The position numbers and the translations under genes were made by a program. 11,706 nt of DNA from Oscillospiraceae bacterium. Its GTDB lineage: Bacteria; Bacillota; Clostridia; Oscillospirales; Oscillospiraceae. The notes beneath the pieces are model-generated. The model did no database searches. It was given only the letters and a program-made list of their open reading frames with translations, and was not told the DNA's origin. Positions 1 through 8,763 of the stretch are shown in pieces (position 1 is the first letter of the stretch; each line of letters opens with the position of its first letter). The stretch is from NCBI GenBank assembly GCA_017557265.1, contig JAFZAM010000201.1:1-11706 (forward strand). Reading direction: 5' to 3'.

Positions 1-3000
1 CCCAGCCGAAGCCGTAGGGCAGCTCGACGTTACCGCTGTAATACTTGACACCGGTGGAATCAAAGGCGTCCGTCTCGCTGATGAGGGTCAGCGCGGCGAC
101 GTCGCGGAGTTTGAGCGTTCCGTCAAGATCCAGAGCCTTGTGTTCGGTATCGGTGTCGTTCCACGTGGCGACGGTAAGCGTGCCGCTGCCGTCGCTGCGG
201 AGCTCAAAGTCTCCGCTCGCGGTCAAAGGCTCGGACATCGGCGTACCGATGAGATAGTTGTTGCCCTTCAGGACGACGGGGCAGGTAGCCATCAGGTGAA
301 CGTGCGTCAAGTCTTTGAGCGTGAGAGTGTTGACCTGCTGAGAGTCTTCCACCTCGTCTTCGGAAGTTGGCTTGTACGCGCTCCCGTCGGCAATAATCGC
401 ACCGCGCGTGCTTTCGTCGACGCGGTCGCTGATCGAGCCGGAGATCGTGTAGTCAAGCAGATCGTCTTCACCGATGTCAACGTAGTCGGCCGTATAGTTG
501 TACAATGTTCTCGTTCCCACGACGTTTCCGTTTTCGATTATATCCTCTGTAATAATCGTCTCAGAGATTTTCATCCTGGTGAAATAGAGCCGACTGAGGG
601 AGTACTCCGCGACGACTACGACTTCGGCGGCTCCGAGATTAAGACTGCTGGAATAGACAGGCCGCAGGTCGGTCCAAGCAACGCATTTTATGAGCTTATC
701 CGTCGAGCCGGGAACGATGTAGTACAGGTTGCCGACATTGTTTGTGTCGTTTCTCAGCGTTTCCTTGGTCGTGTAGGTCGCGCCGTCGTATTCGACGGAC
801 AGCGTCAGACCGGACGAGGTGCTCGCGCTCGTAAGCGGGCTGAGGCGGATGTAGGTGTTCTTGGCGGTCACGCCCACTCCGAGACCGGTGAGCAGCTCGT
901 CCAAAGCTGATCCGTAGGAAGCGGCTACAACGTCGTAGGTCGTGTCTCCGTAATCCTCATAGAGCTTGGAATAAGTCCTGTAGCTCAAGTTGCCGTTCGC
1001 GTCGACCTGATAACGGCACATATAGCCGATCGGGTAGTACGCTCTCAGCGTGGAACCGAAGAAGAAATCGGTCGAGGTCCTGGAGAACGCCTTGTTATCG
1101 CCGTAGAGCTCCACGATGCCGTCGAAGCAGTTGATGTTGCCGACGGTCAGGAGGCCGTACTGATGACCGCTGAAGCTGGCCTCGCCGCCGTAGACGTTTA
1201 TGCCGCCCATGACGTATGCGCCGCTGTAAGTGTTATCGGTGACCCTCAGGACGGGGGAGGAGGTCGGCGAGTTGGACGCGCCGACGGTCAGCGTATTGCC
1301 GACGTTGAGCAGGGCGTATCTGTACGCCGTGTTCTCGTCGCTTATCGTCAGATTGACGGTGCCGACGACCTGCATGTCGTACGTGACGTTGACGACGCCG
1401 CTGGCGTTCAGCGAGCCGTTGCCGCGGACGGTCAGATCGCTGTAGGCGAAGATCGCCACGTCGGAGGTCGAAGCAGTCAGCGAGCTCCTGCCGGCGGCGG
1501 TCAGGATGACGTCGGCCTCTATGTTCAGCAGCGGGTCGTTGCTCGCGCTGACGACGTTCAGAGAATCGAGAGTCATCGCGCCGACGGCGTCGGTGGCGTT
1601 GATATGGAGTTTCGGAGCCAGCTCCTGATCGTTGCTGCCGCTGAGCGTAAGACCCGTGCGGGTCAGATTGAGCAGCTGCGTGTCGGGATCGTAGGTCCAG
1701 CCGGTGCCGGAGAAGGCGCTGATATCAACTCCGTTGACGGTCACGCCGATGGTCTTGAGGGAGACTGTGATCTCCTGATTCTCGGTCAGACCGAGTATGG
1801 AGTAGACGCCCGTGGTCTCGTCATAGACGTACGTCGTATCGCCGACGGTGGTGCCGTCGCCGGAGGTGAACCGGATGGCGTTGGCATAGACGTACTCGAC
1901 CATGGGCAGAGCCTTGCCGGACAGCTTGAACTTAAAGTCGCCGCCCGCCGCCACGCTGGCGATGTAGCCGCTCTCCGGATCCAGACTCAGTCCGTTCTGG
2001 CTCTCGCCGATGGTGGGCCAGGTGACGAGGTTGTAGGTCGTGGAGGAGAAGATCGGCTCGAGGGTATAGTCGGTGTCGACAGAGGGAATGGTGTAGCGCA
2101 GCGAGGTGGCGGGAGCCGTCACCGAGTTGCCGTTCGCGGGAGCGGTCCTCCAGTAGGAGACGGTCTTGCCCTGATTGGGCGTTACCATGACCGTGAAGTC
2201 GTCGCCCTCGTGGACGTTGACGGAGAGAGACGAATCGCCGTTGAATCCGCCCTCGGGCAGCGTGTACTTATAAGTGCCGCTGGCGGAGATGTCAAACAGC
2301 GTGATCTCGTAGACCGGCTTCTCCTTCAGGTAGACGGTCAGCTCCTCATTGCCGCTCAGAGCGGGAATGACGTAGGTCGAGGCGGAGGAGTAGAGAACGA
2401 CGTCCTTGCCGTCGAGCGACTTGACCGTGCCGTTGAGCGGGGAGACGAAGTAGTACTTGTCGGTTCCCGTGGTGTAGACGTAGGACCTGTTCTTGCCGAC
2501 GGTGTCGCCCTCGGCGACGGTAACGGCGCGAGGATCGTATTCCGTGGTTGCCTCGAGAGCCGTGCCGGAGCCGGTCCAGCCGTCAAGGACGACCCAGCCG
2601 GGATAATCGATGGACACGGAGACGGGAGAGCCGCCGGGGACGTTCTCGACGACCTTGCTGTCGCCGCTGAGGAACTCCTCGCACGTGAACGAGTAGTCCC
2701 TGTCGCCGATGATGTAGTTGATCACGGCGTCGGGCACCATCTCGGAGGTGCGGGTGAGATCGTAGGTCAGCGTGAGCGTGAACTTCTGCTGCAGAGTCCA
2801 GCCGTATACGGTCGTATCCTGATCGAGCGTGAGGACGTAGGTGCCCGCGGTATAGTCCGCGACGCCCTGCGTGCCCTGGGAGACGTACAGACGGCTCGTA
2901 TCCCACTCATAGCCGAGAGCGGGCTTGACGGTGATCTCGGTGCCGCCCTTGACCTTGGCGCCGGAACGGATCGTCGCGACTTCGCCCTCGTCGTCTATGT

Positions 3001-6000
3001 AGGTGGCGGTCATACCGTCAGCGTTGTTGCCGTCGATGTAGTTGAAAACGTAGCCGTCGCGCTCGAACACCGCGTATAGCGAGCAGCTTATGCCGGGCAT
3101 AAAGAACTCGAACTCGCTGGTCTGCTTGCCGTCGTCCTCATCGTCGTAGGACGTGACCTGGCCTTGCTCGGTGTAGCGCCACTCCTTGAAGTGGTAGCCG
3201 TCTTTGGCCGTGGCCGTGAAGATGAAGCGCGAATTCTGGCGGACGACGCTGCCGCTGGCGAGCGACTCGTCGCTGCAGGTTATCGTGCCGCCGTTGACGT
3301 CGCCGGCGACGCCGAAGACGAGGGTGTTCTGCCTGATGGCGAACTGGACCTCGACGGTGGTGTCTTCGGCCAGCATCGTGTAGACCAGGGTGTTGGCCTT
3401 GGTGTTCTGGGACTTGCCGTTAATGTACCAGTCGTAGACCTCGTATCCGTCGTCGGGCTGGGCGCTGAAGACCATCCTGACGCCGGCCTGGACCTGCGTG
3501 GAGAGCATGGCGTCGCTTTCCAGCGGGCCGGAGGATACGCCGGTCTCGGGCACGAGCATGTAGGCGCGTCCGACGTTCAGATCGTCGAAGGGCCTCACGC
3601 CGACGTCGACCTTAAAGGCCGCGCCGAGGACCGTGAGCTGGCCGGAACGGTAGGTTATCTGGTAGTTGGGGAGCTCCTTGGTGCCGATGATGGAGTAGGC
3701 GCCGCAGAGCTGGCGGACGTTGGACGCCGTGAACTCGGTGCCCGCGGTATTGTAGTACTTGGGGGCGATGCTCTCGCCTGCGTACTTGAAGGCGCCGTTT
3801 ACGAAATCGCAGTCGGCCCAGCTGCCGTTGACGAGATCGAGATCGGAGATGAAGATAACGTCCGCGCTGGCGGAGGGATCCTCGCCCGCGATCAGATCCT
3901 TGGGTATCTGCAGGGTGACCGCGCGGGGCAGGACCTCAATGGCGGCGGAAGCGATCTCGAGCGCGCCGTCGGCCTGCATGTAGACGACGTAGACTCCCGC
4001 GGGAATGCCGGCCTCGATGAGGTAGGCGCCCACGTCGGGCAGAGCCGAGATATAGGAGTTGACGTCATCTCCGAAGAGAGCGTAGCCGTCGACGAACTCA
4101 ACGCCACCGGACGAAGCGTCGGCCGGCGCGGTGAAGTACCACCTCGTACCTTCGATGCTGTACCAGTATTTCTTGCCCTTGACGGCGGTGCCGGTGAATT
4201 CAACGGCGCCGGAGAGAGCCGCGCGGCTCAGCGGGGCCGCGAGGTACATGCTGATCGAACTCGCGTTGATATCCGTCGTGGAGGTGACGCCCGCCGACTT
4301 GCTGACCTCGCGGAATATGATCTCGGCCTCGTCGCCGTAGGTCACGGAGGAGGGCAGGTCGATGTCATATCCGGTGGAGCGCTGAGACAGGTAGAGCGTC
4401 GTCGCGGAGCAGGATTTGAAGATGTAAGAGCCGGAGTAGTAGGCCTCGACCGAGTACATGCCCTCGGGCAGTATCTGATCGAGCACCGCGGTCGCGGTAC
4501 CGGCCGCGCTCACCGGCACGTAGTACTGGTAAGACTGTCCGGTCGCGTTGGAGACGAGGTTGAAGGTGACCGTGCCGCTCGGGATGGACGCGCTGTCGGG
4601 ATGGGCGTTGCAGACTTCGGCGTAGAGCTGGATGCCGCCGCCGGCAACGTCGGTCACGGAGACCTCTTTGATGTAGCTGGTGCGCTTGGAGTGGGTCAGC
4701 GTCACCTGATCGGAGTAGGCGGTGATGGAGGTGCCGTCGGACTTGGTGATGACGTTGACTCTGCAGCGGTAGTCGCCGGCCGTATCGACGCCGGCCGAGG
4801 CGAAGGTCAGGGTCTTGTTGGTCTCGCCTATGAGATCCTCCCAGGCGCCCTTGACCGACTTCTGCCACTGATACTGAACTACCGAGTAGTAGTTGTTGAT
4901 CGTCTGCCCGTCGGGGCCGGTGACGACCGCCGTAAGGTAGGCGTTCTTATCCGGGTAGACGAGGAGCTGGCCGTCCTGCTCGTCGTCGGACTCCGTAACG
5001 GTTATGCTCGGATAGCCGTTGTCGGCCTTGGTGCGCGCGGGGACGAGAGCCGACGGAGTCGAGAGCGGAGGCACGGGCGCGAGCCTCTCGACCTGTATAG
5101 CGTATTCGTATTCGGTGTAGGCCGGAAGGTTGGTGTCCTCAAAGAAGTACTCCTTGTAGGGCTTGCCTTCTTCGTCATATTTGATCCTGTAGTGCGCGGA
5201 GTCGCCCGGGGCTATCCTTGCGACCTCCTGCAGACCGCCGCCGACGGGGAAGTCGAACTGCTTGTAGATGATGAAGGCGGAGCAGGGATCGTTATAGGTC
5301 CAGGTCAGGACGTTGGTGTCGCTGGTGGTGCGGTCGTAGTCCTGCTGGAAGTCGTCGGGAAGCAGGGGCGGCTTGGCGACGTCGTTGACGATGAAGCTTA
5401 TGACGGGGATGCGGGCGCTCGTGGCCTGACCGGTCACGAGATTGTCCAGTTCGCCTGCCTCGGAGGCCTTATCGCCGAAGACGTAGTAGTAGCTGAAGAG
5501 CTTCCAGTTGAAGTAGTAGCCGTAGGGCTGGAACTCAAGCGGCATGTTCGCGACCTCGGCCGCGATGGTGGTGCCTTTCATCGTGGTGTCGGCCCAGCCG
5601 CCGGCCGGGTTGATGGAGAACTGGCCGCCGCCGGTGCTCTCGAAGCCGGACTGACCGACGTCGACCTGACCGCCGGCGCCGCCGCCTATCTTGAATTCGA
5701 TCTCGGCGCCGAGCGAATAGGAGTACTCGTCCTCATGCGAGATGGAGATCTCCTGCTCGATGCTGCCGTTGCCGTAGCCGACGCCCGCGGCTTCCTGATC
5801 CCACTCGACTATGACGTCATAGCCCTTGGAGGAGGAGGGATAGGAGGCGGGATCGCCGGGAGTCGAGGTGATGGCCTCGCCCCTGATGGCGGGCAGCACG
5901 TCGTAGTTGCCCTGGATGGACTCGTAGTAGTCCAGCGTCAGGACCTGATAGGCGGGCTGATATGTGTTGGTCACGATATCGTATGTCTCGTCGTATCCGT

Positions 6001-8245
6001 TCTTTTCATTCGGGACGAGGATGCGGTATACGTAGTTTTCCGTGGGTATGCTGAAGAAAGCCACGGCGTCCTGATCGCCGTAGGTGCCGAAGGTCATCGT
6101 ATACTCGTAGGAGGTGGAGTGAGCTTCCTCGTACGAGAGCGTGAACCCGACGCCCCATTCGATCTCGAACTCGATGGACGCGCCGGTCAGCTCATGGTCG
6201 CCCCAGGCGCCTACCGAGAAGTCGACGCTTATCGTGGTCGTGTCGGTGGTGCCGTGGGTCATGCCCCAGGAGTTGGTGTTGTTGCCCGCGAACTCATATC
6301 CGGTCGCCTCGTCGACGTCCTCGAAGTAGGGGGCCGCGGCGATGACCGCGAGCACCTTCGGGTCGGAGTAGGTCAGGTAGTGCTGGCCGGTATACTCCAT
6401 GATGATGGTGTCGATGTCGCAGTCGATGAAGGTCAGAGCCTGCGAGCGGTTGTCGGTGGTGCGATAGGAATCCGGGCAGGTTATCGTCGCGACGAGATCG
6501 CCGCCCGAGGTGCCGTTGACTACTGCGTACTGGCTGTAATGCGACTCGTTTGAACCGTTGCTGACGACCGAAGCGTAGTGATAGGAACTCGTGACGAGTA
6601 TCTGATATCCTTTGCCGTTGATATCAGCGGCGGCTGCGCCGTACTCGGCGTAAAAAGTCTGCTGATCCTCGCTGTCGTAATGGTTGCGGGCGCCCCAGTA
6701 TTTGCCGCCCGAGGCCAGCGAGTGCTCGCCGTCGTACTTCTCGTCCATCTCGCCGTACAGGGAAAGAGTGGACTGAACGGCCTTGTAAAGGCAGCTGTCG
6801 AGATAAAGATAGGGGTACTCCGCGCCCTCGGGCTTGAATACGGCCGAGTTGGTCTTCATGTAAGGCGTGGAATAGTATTTATCGTCGTAGCCGTTGCCGG
6901 ATACCCAGGAGGTGACGGTGTGTCCGTCGAGGACGTTGTCCTCATAATGACCGTCGACCGGCTGCAGCAGATCCGAGGAATTGACGAGCAGGCCGGCCTG
7001 CTGATCGTATATGTAGGTAACGGCCGTACGCTGAGTGTTTCCCTCCAGGACAGTACCGACAAATCCCGAGAACTGCTGCAGATCGCTCACGGGCTGGCCG
7101 GTGGCGATGAGTTCCTCGGTGCCGTCCCCGTCAAGATCGCCCTTGATGAGGCTGACGCGGGCCTGCTCGCCGAGCTCGCCGGTAGCGAGATCGATGGCGG
7201 ACCTGCTCTGCAGCATCCTGCTGCGGTCGCCCCAGAGCATGACGGCCTTGCTGGCCTCGAGCCTGCTCATGGCGGAGGCGAATATCTGTTCGTTGACGAC
7301 CGCGCTGCCGTAGGCGATGCCGAGATCGTCGATACCGTCGCGGTTGAAGTCGCCGGAGACGAGAGAGATCATGTTGGGAACGTATGAGTATTCCCCGTTA
7401 AGAGGATGGCTCCATACGCGGCCCCATTTGGACATGTCGATCCAGTCGCCTTCGGAGGAGTTGGAGTTCTTCTGGTACTTGTAGACGTCTATGCGGGCGT
7501 TCCCGTTTTCGCCCACGTAGACGGCTATCTCGCTGATGCCGTCGCCGTCATAGTCGCCGGCTGTGACCTGCAGGAGGTTCTGCCAGTACATGTCGTATTG
7601 CGTCAGGACCGCCCTGGGATCGACCCAGCCCCCGATCGAACTGAGATCGGGAAGAGTATAGAACGGGGTGACGTCGGCCAGGTTCTTCTTCGAGCCGAAG
7701 GCCTCGGTGCGCGCATTGTATACGCGCATCTGCAGCTTCGAGGTCTCCACGTCTTCGTTGCTTACGACGACGTTTCCGCCTGTAAAGCTAATGCTATACG
7801 GGGTCTTTTTGACCGTCTCGAAGCCGACGTAGACGATCTCGCCGATGAGTCCGTCGCCGTCGAAGTCGCCGGCCGCGGAGGCGTACATCTCCATGCCGAC
7901 TCCGTTGCCGCCGCCGGGGATGCCGTTTATGCTCGAGGCGGCGACGTTGTTGTTGCCCTTGCCGTAGAGCTTGGACCCGGACTTGCCGGCCACGGACAGC
8001 TCGAAGATCTGGTTGCCCGTTATCTTCGTGCGGCCGAAGGGGTTGTCAGTCGTGTTCGGGTCGTAGCCCTCGGGAAGGACTGTGGTGTCGAAGCCCAGCG
8101 CGGTAAAGACGTCCGCGTCCATGCCCTCGAAGCCGTTTTCGAGGTTGGTCGCGGCCTTGACCGGAGCCGACATGGCGGGCAGCATGCCGAATACCATGAC
8201 GAGCGCCAGGATCGCGCCGAGCAGCCGACTAAAGTTTTTCTTCAT
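1..8245 (-). CDS. Giant secreted multidomain surface protein, 3' end outside window
   Basis: The frame is open from the ATG at 8245 to base 1 (2748 codons, no stop), so the C-terminus and any cell-wall anchor lie outside the window. The start follows AGGAGG with a 6-nt spacer and overlaps the upstream gene by 17 bp. Residues 1-31 form a signal peptide (MKKN start, hydrophobic core, cleavage near AMSA or VKA). In order I see: four FG-GAP/VCBS-like Ca-binding motifs (D127, D231, D299, D370); beta-rich segments with alternating residues at 672-745 and 829-884; a fibronectin III-like domain at 958-1055; an Ig-like domain with W1127 and C1161; a second Ig-like domain near 1220-1290; an MBG-like domain at 1443-1540; bacterial-repeat (InlB/Flg_new-like) modules at about 1545-2060; and a beta-helix-like stretch near 2170-2400. 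No catalytic domain was recognised. It is probably an adhesin or ligand-binding surface protein. The ORF is certain; domain names are from pattern recognition. Confidence 0.9.
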   Translation of the reverse strand, partial: MKKNFSRLLGAILALVMVFGMLPAMSAPVKAATNLENGFEGMDADVFTALGFDTTVLPEGYDPNTTDNPFGRTKITGNQIFELSVAGKSGSKLYGKGNNNVAASSINGIPGGGNGVGMEMYASAAGDFDGDGLIGEIVYVGFETVKKTPYSISFTGGNVVVSNEDVETSKLQMRVYNARTEAFGSKKNLADVTPFYTLPDLSSIGGWVDPRAVLTQYDMYWQNLLQVTAGDYDGDGISEIAVYVGENGNARIDVYKYQKNSNSSEGDWIDMSKWGRVWSHPLNGEYSYVPNMISLVSGDFNRDGIDDLGIAYGSAVVNEQIFASAMSRLEASKAVMLWGDRSRMLQSRSAIDLATGELGEQARVSLIKGDLDGDGTEELIATGQPVSDLQQFSGFVGTVLEGNTQRTAVTYIYDQQAGLLVNSSDLLQPVDGHYEDNVLDGHTVTSWVSGNGYDDKYYSTPYMKTNSAVFKPEGAEYPYLYLDSCLYKAVQSTLSLYGEMDEKYDGEHSLASGGKYWGARNHYDSEDQQTFYAEYGAAAADINGKGYQILVTSSYHYASVVSNGSNESHYSQYAVVNGTSGGDLVATITCPDSYRTTDNRSQALTFIDCDIDTIIMEYTGQHYLTYSDPKVLAVIAAAPYFEDVDEATGYEFAGNNTNSWGMTHGTTDTTTISVDFSVGAWGDHELTGASIEFEIEWGVGFTLSYEEAHSTSYEYTMTFGTYGDQDAVAFFSIPTENYVYRILVPNEKNGYDETYDIVTNTYQPAYQVLTLDYYESIQGNYDVLPAIRGEAITSTPGDPASYPSSSKGYDVIVEWDQEAAGVGYGNGSIEQEISISHEDEYSYSLGAEIEFKIGGGAGGQVDVGQSGFESTGGGQFSINPAGGWADTTMKGTTIAAEVANMPLEFQPYGYYFNWKLFSYYYVFGDKASEAGELDNLVTGQATSARIPVISFIVNDVAKPPLLPDDFQQDYDRTTSDTNVLTWTYNDPCSAFIIYKQFDFPVGGGLQEVARIAPGDSAHYRIKYDEEGKPYKEYFFEDTNLPAYTEYEYAIQVERLAPVPPLSTPSALVPARTKADNGYPSITVTESDDEQDGQLLVYPDKNAYLTAVVTGPDGQTINNYYSVVQYQWQKSVKGAWEDLIGETNKTLTFASAGVDTAGDYRCRVNVITKSDGTSITAYSDQVTLTHSKRTSYIKEVSVTDVAGGGIQLYAEVCNAHPDSASIPSGTVTFNLVSNATGQSYQYYVPVSAAGTATAVLDQILPEGMYSVEAYYSGSYIFKSCSATTLYLSQRSTGYDIDLPSSVTYGDEAEIIFREVSKSAGVTSTTDINASSISMYLAAPLSRAALSGAVEFTGTAVKGKKYWYSIEGTRWYFTAPADASSGGVEFVDGYALFGDDVNSYISALPDVGAYLIEAGIPAGVYVVYMQADGALEIASAAIEVLPRAVTLQIPKDLIAGEDPSASADVIFISDLDLVNGSWADCDFVNGAFKYAGESIAPKYYNTAGTEFTASNVRQLCGAYSIIGTKELPNYQITYRSGQLTVLGAAFKVDVGVRPFDDLNVGRAYMLVPETGVSSGPLESDAMLSTQVQAGVRMVFSAQPDDGYEVYDWYINGKSQNTKANTLVYTMLAEDTTVEVQFAIRQNTLVFGVAGDVNGGTITCSDESLASGSVVRQNSRFIFTATAKDGYHFKEWRYTEQGQVTSYDDEDDGKQTSEFEFFMPGISCSLYAVFERDGYVFNYIDGNNADGMTATYIDDEGEVATIRSGAKVKGGTEITVKPALGYEWDTSRLYVSQGTQGVADYTAGTYVLTLDQDTTVYGWTLQQKFTLTLTYDLTRTSEMVPDAVINYIIGDRDYSFTCEEFLSGDSKVVENVPGGSPVSVSIDYPGWVVLDGWTGSGTALEATTEYDPRAVTVAEGDTVGKNRSYVYTTGTDKYYFVSPLNGTVKSLDGKDVVLYSSASTYVIPALSGNEELTVYLKEKPVYEITLFDISASGTYKYTLPEGGFNGDSSLSVNVHEGDDFTVMVTPNQGKTVSYWRTAPANGNSVTAPATSLRYTIPSVDTDYTLEPIFSSTTYNLVTWPTIGESQNGLSLDPESGYIASVAAGGDFKFKLSGKALPMVEYVYANAIRFTSGDGTTVGDTTYVYDETTGVYSILGLTENQEITVSLKTIGVTVNGVDISAFSGTGWTYDPDTQLLNLTRTGLTLSGSNDQELAPKLHINATDAVGAMTLDSLNVVSASNDPLLNIEADVILTAAGRSSLTASTSDVAIFAYSDLTVRGNGSLNASGVVNVTYDMQVVGTVNLTISDENTAYRYALLNVGNTLTVGASNSPTSSPVLRVTDNTYSGAYVMGGINVYGGEASFSGHQYGLLTVGNINCFDGIVELYGDNKAFSRTSTDFFFGSTLRAYYPIGYMCRYQVDANGNLSYRTYSKLYEDYGDTTYDVVAASYGSALDELLTGLGVGVTAKNTYIRLSPLTSASTSSGLTLSVEYDGATYTTKETLRNDTNNVGNLYYIVPGSTDKLIKCVAWTDLRPVYSSSLNLGAAEVVVVAEYSLSRLYFTRMKISETIITEDIIENGNVVGTRTLYNYTADYVDIGEDDLLDYTISGSISDRVDESTRGAIIADGSAYKPTSEDEVEDSQQVNTLTLKDLTHVHLMATCPVVLKGNNYLIGTPMSEPLTASGDFELRSDGSGTLTVATWNDTDTEHKALDLDGTLKLRDVAALTLISETDAFDSTGVKYYSGNVELPYGFGW
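1046..1753 (-). other. Beta-helix-like segment of the giant protein
   Basis: Around residues 2165-2400 there are short strands separated by Asn, Gly and Ser turns, beginning with GWTYDPDTQLLNL around W2183. The style resembles right-handed beta-helix or Cthe_2159-type carbohydrate-binding regions of clostridial surface proteins. The assignment rests on rhythm and one motif, so it is tentative. Confidence 0.4.
3056..3613 (-). repeat. InlB/Flg_new-like bacterial repeat modules in the giant protein
   Basis: Two successive units have the typical layout of this repeat: a beta strand, an acidic-glycine-tyrosine turn (DDGYEV, KDGYHF), a tryptophan-bearing strand (W1606 in DWYING, W1689 in KEWRY), then a strand ending in F at the unit border (VEVQF, YAVF). 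More diverged copies appear to continue to about residue 2060 (W2032 in SYWRT). These modules form stalks or ligand-binding surfaces in many secreted Firmicute proteins. Confidence 0.6.
5594..6232 (-). other. Two alternating-residue beta segments in the giant protein
   Basis: Residues 672-745 and 829-884 are rich in strands with alternating polar and small or hydrophobic residues, each carrying a similar core (IEFEI and IEFKI). The second is followed by a glycine-rich stretch. I do not recognise a named family. The pattern resembles amphipathic beta hairpins, including those of beta-pore-forming proteins, but it could equally be a plain beta-sandwich. Confidence 0.35.
7091..7903 (-). repeat. 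FG-GAP/VCBS-like calcium-binding repeats in the giant protein
   Basis: Four acidic loops of the form D-x-D-G-D-G or D-x-N-x-D-G start at residues 127, 231, 299 and 370. Each is followed by a hydrophobic beta strand (for example EIAVYVG after the second). The spacing of about 68-104 residues fits blades of an integrin-alpha-like beta-propeller with Ca2+ bound in each loop. In bacteria such regions usually sit in exported binding proteins. There may be further, more degenerate blades around residues 400-560 that lack the acidic loop. Confidence 0.75.
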
Positions 8246-8591
8246 CTTGTTCCTCCTTTTCGACAGAATTGTCGTTGGTTTCCTCAGATAGGGTTTTCCG
8301 TTTCCGGATGCCGATGCACAGCAGAGTGAAGACGACGCCGAGGGCGAAGGCGATCACGCCCGCGAGGATGTATCCGCCCGCCGTGTTCGGCAGGACGAAG
8401 GCGCCGAAAACGGAAGTCTCGCCTCCCGCGCCGGGCGGCCCGGCAGCGGTCCTTACCGAGACCACGAGCCCTATGAAGAGGGCCAGCGTCGCCGCGGAAA
8501 GAGCGCCGAGAGTTTCGCTGCTGCGTTTTTTGCGGAGGCGTCTGCTTCGCGCCGAGACCTCTCGCATGGATTCGTCAAGGGAGTATTTCAA
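8229..8591 (-). CDS. Small two-helix membrane protein paired with the giant surface protein
   Basis: The protein has 120 residues and no family I can name. A basic, probably cytoplasmic N-terminus (residues 1-26, RSRRLRKKR) is followed by a membrane helix at about 27-46, a short external Gly/Pro loop ending in TSVFG, a second helix at about 72-95, and a charged cytoplasmic tail that becomes strongly acidic (EKEEQDEEKL). It is a paralogue of the small protein at 10198-10506: residues 58-99 match 19 of 42 positions there. I chose the TTG start at 8591 because AGAGG lies 8 nt upstream and the N-terminus then aligns with the paralogue's; the in-frame GTG codons at 8600 and 8597 sit inside that ribosome binding site. 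The gene overlaps the giant surface-protein gene by 17 bp, which suggests coupled translation and a shared role, perhaps membrane partner or regulator. Confidence 0.8.
   Translation of the reverse strand: MKYSLDESMREVSARSRRLRKKRSSETLGALSAATLALFIGLVVSVRTAAGPPGAGGETSVFGAFVLPNTAGGYILAGVIAFALGVVFTLLCIGIRKRKTLSEETNDNSVEKEEQDEEKL
8252..8257 (-). promoter_or_regulatory. Ribosome binding site of the giant surface protein
   Basis: A perfect AGGAGG lies 6 nt before the ATG at 8245. It sits inside the last codons of the upstream small membrane protein gene, so translation of the two genes is probably coupled. Confidence 0.85.
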
Positions 8592-8596
8592 TGTCA

Positions 8597-8605
8597 CCAC
8601 CTCTT
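8597..8605 (-). promoter_or_regulatory. Ribosome binding site that decides a TTG start
   Basis: The minus strand reads AAGAGGTGG. Its AGAGG core is 8 nt before the TTG at 8591. The alternative GTG codons at 8600 and 8597 overlap this element and would have no space for ribosome binding. Confidence 0.6.
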
Positions 8606-8716
8606 TCCGACGTTGGATTATGATTCTTGTCTGTCTATTAGTCGCGCTTTTTGCGGATTTTTCTCATATTTTTTAGATTATTTGTATATTTATATATATC
8701 CTTCCTTAATTAAACG

Positions 8717-8748
8717 AAAAAAGCCCGCCTTCCGTGCGGAAGACGGGC
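8717..8748 (-). terminator. Rho-independent terminator of the sigma/PrsW operon
   Basis: On the minus strand an 11-bp GC-rich stem (GCCCGTCTTCC with GGAAGGCGGGC, one G-T pair) and a GCAC loop are followed directly by six T residues. It begins 15 bp after the stop of the PrsW-like gene. The plus strand has no T-run after the stem, so it acts in one direction. It separates the sigma operon from the downstream surface-protein pair, which therefore needs its own promoter or read-through. Confidence 0.9.
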
Positions 8749-8763
8749 CGCGGGAGAGCCGGT

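Noticed and set aside
140..8329. Long plus-strand reading frames (140-910, 1163-3079, 3164-6553, 6578-7387, 7406-8329) as coding genes
   Set aside because: All share the frame antisense to the giant minus-strand gene. Their translations are low-complexity Gly/Val/Asp/Arg-rich with no domains, and they lack ribosome sites. The minus strand gives recognisable domains throughout.
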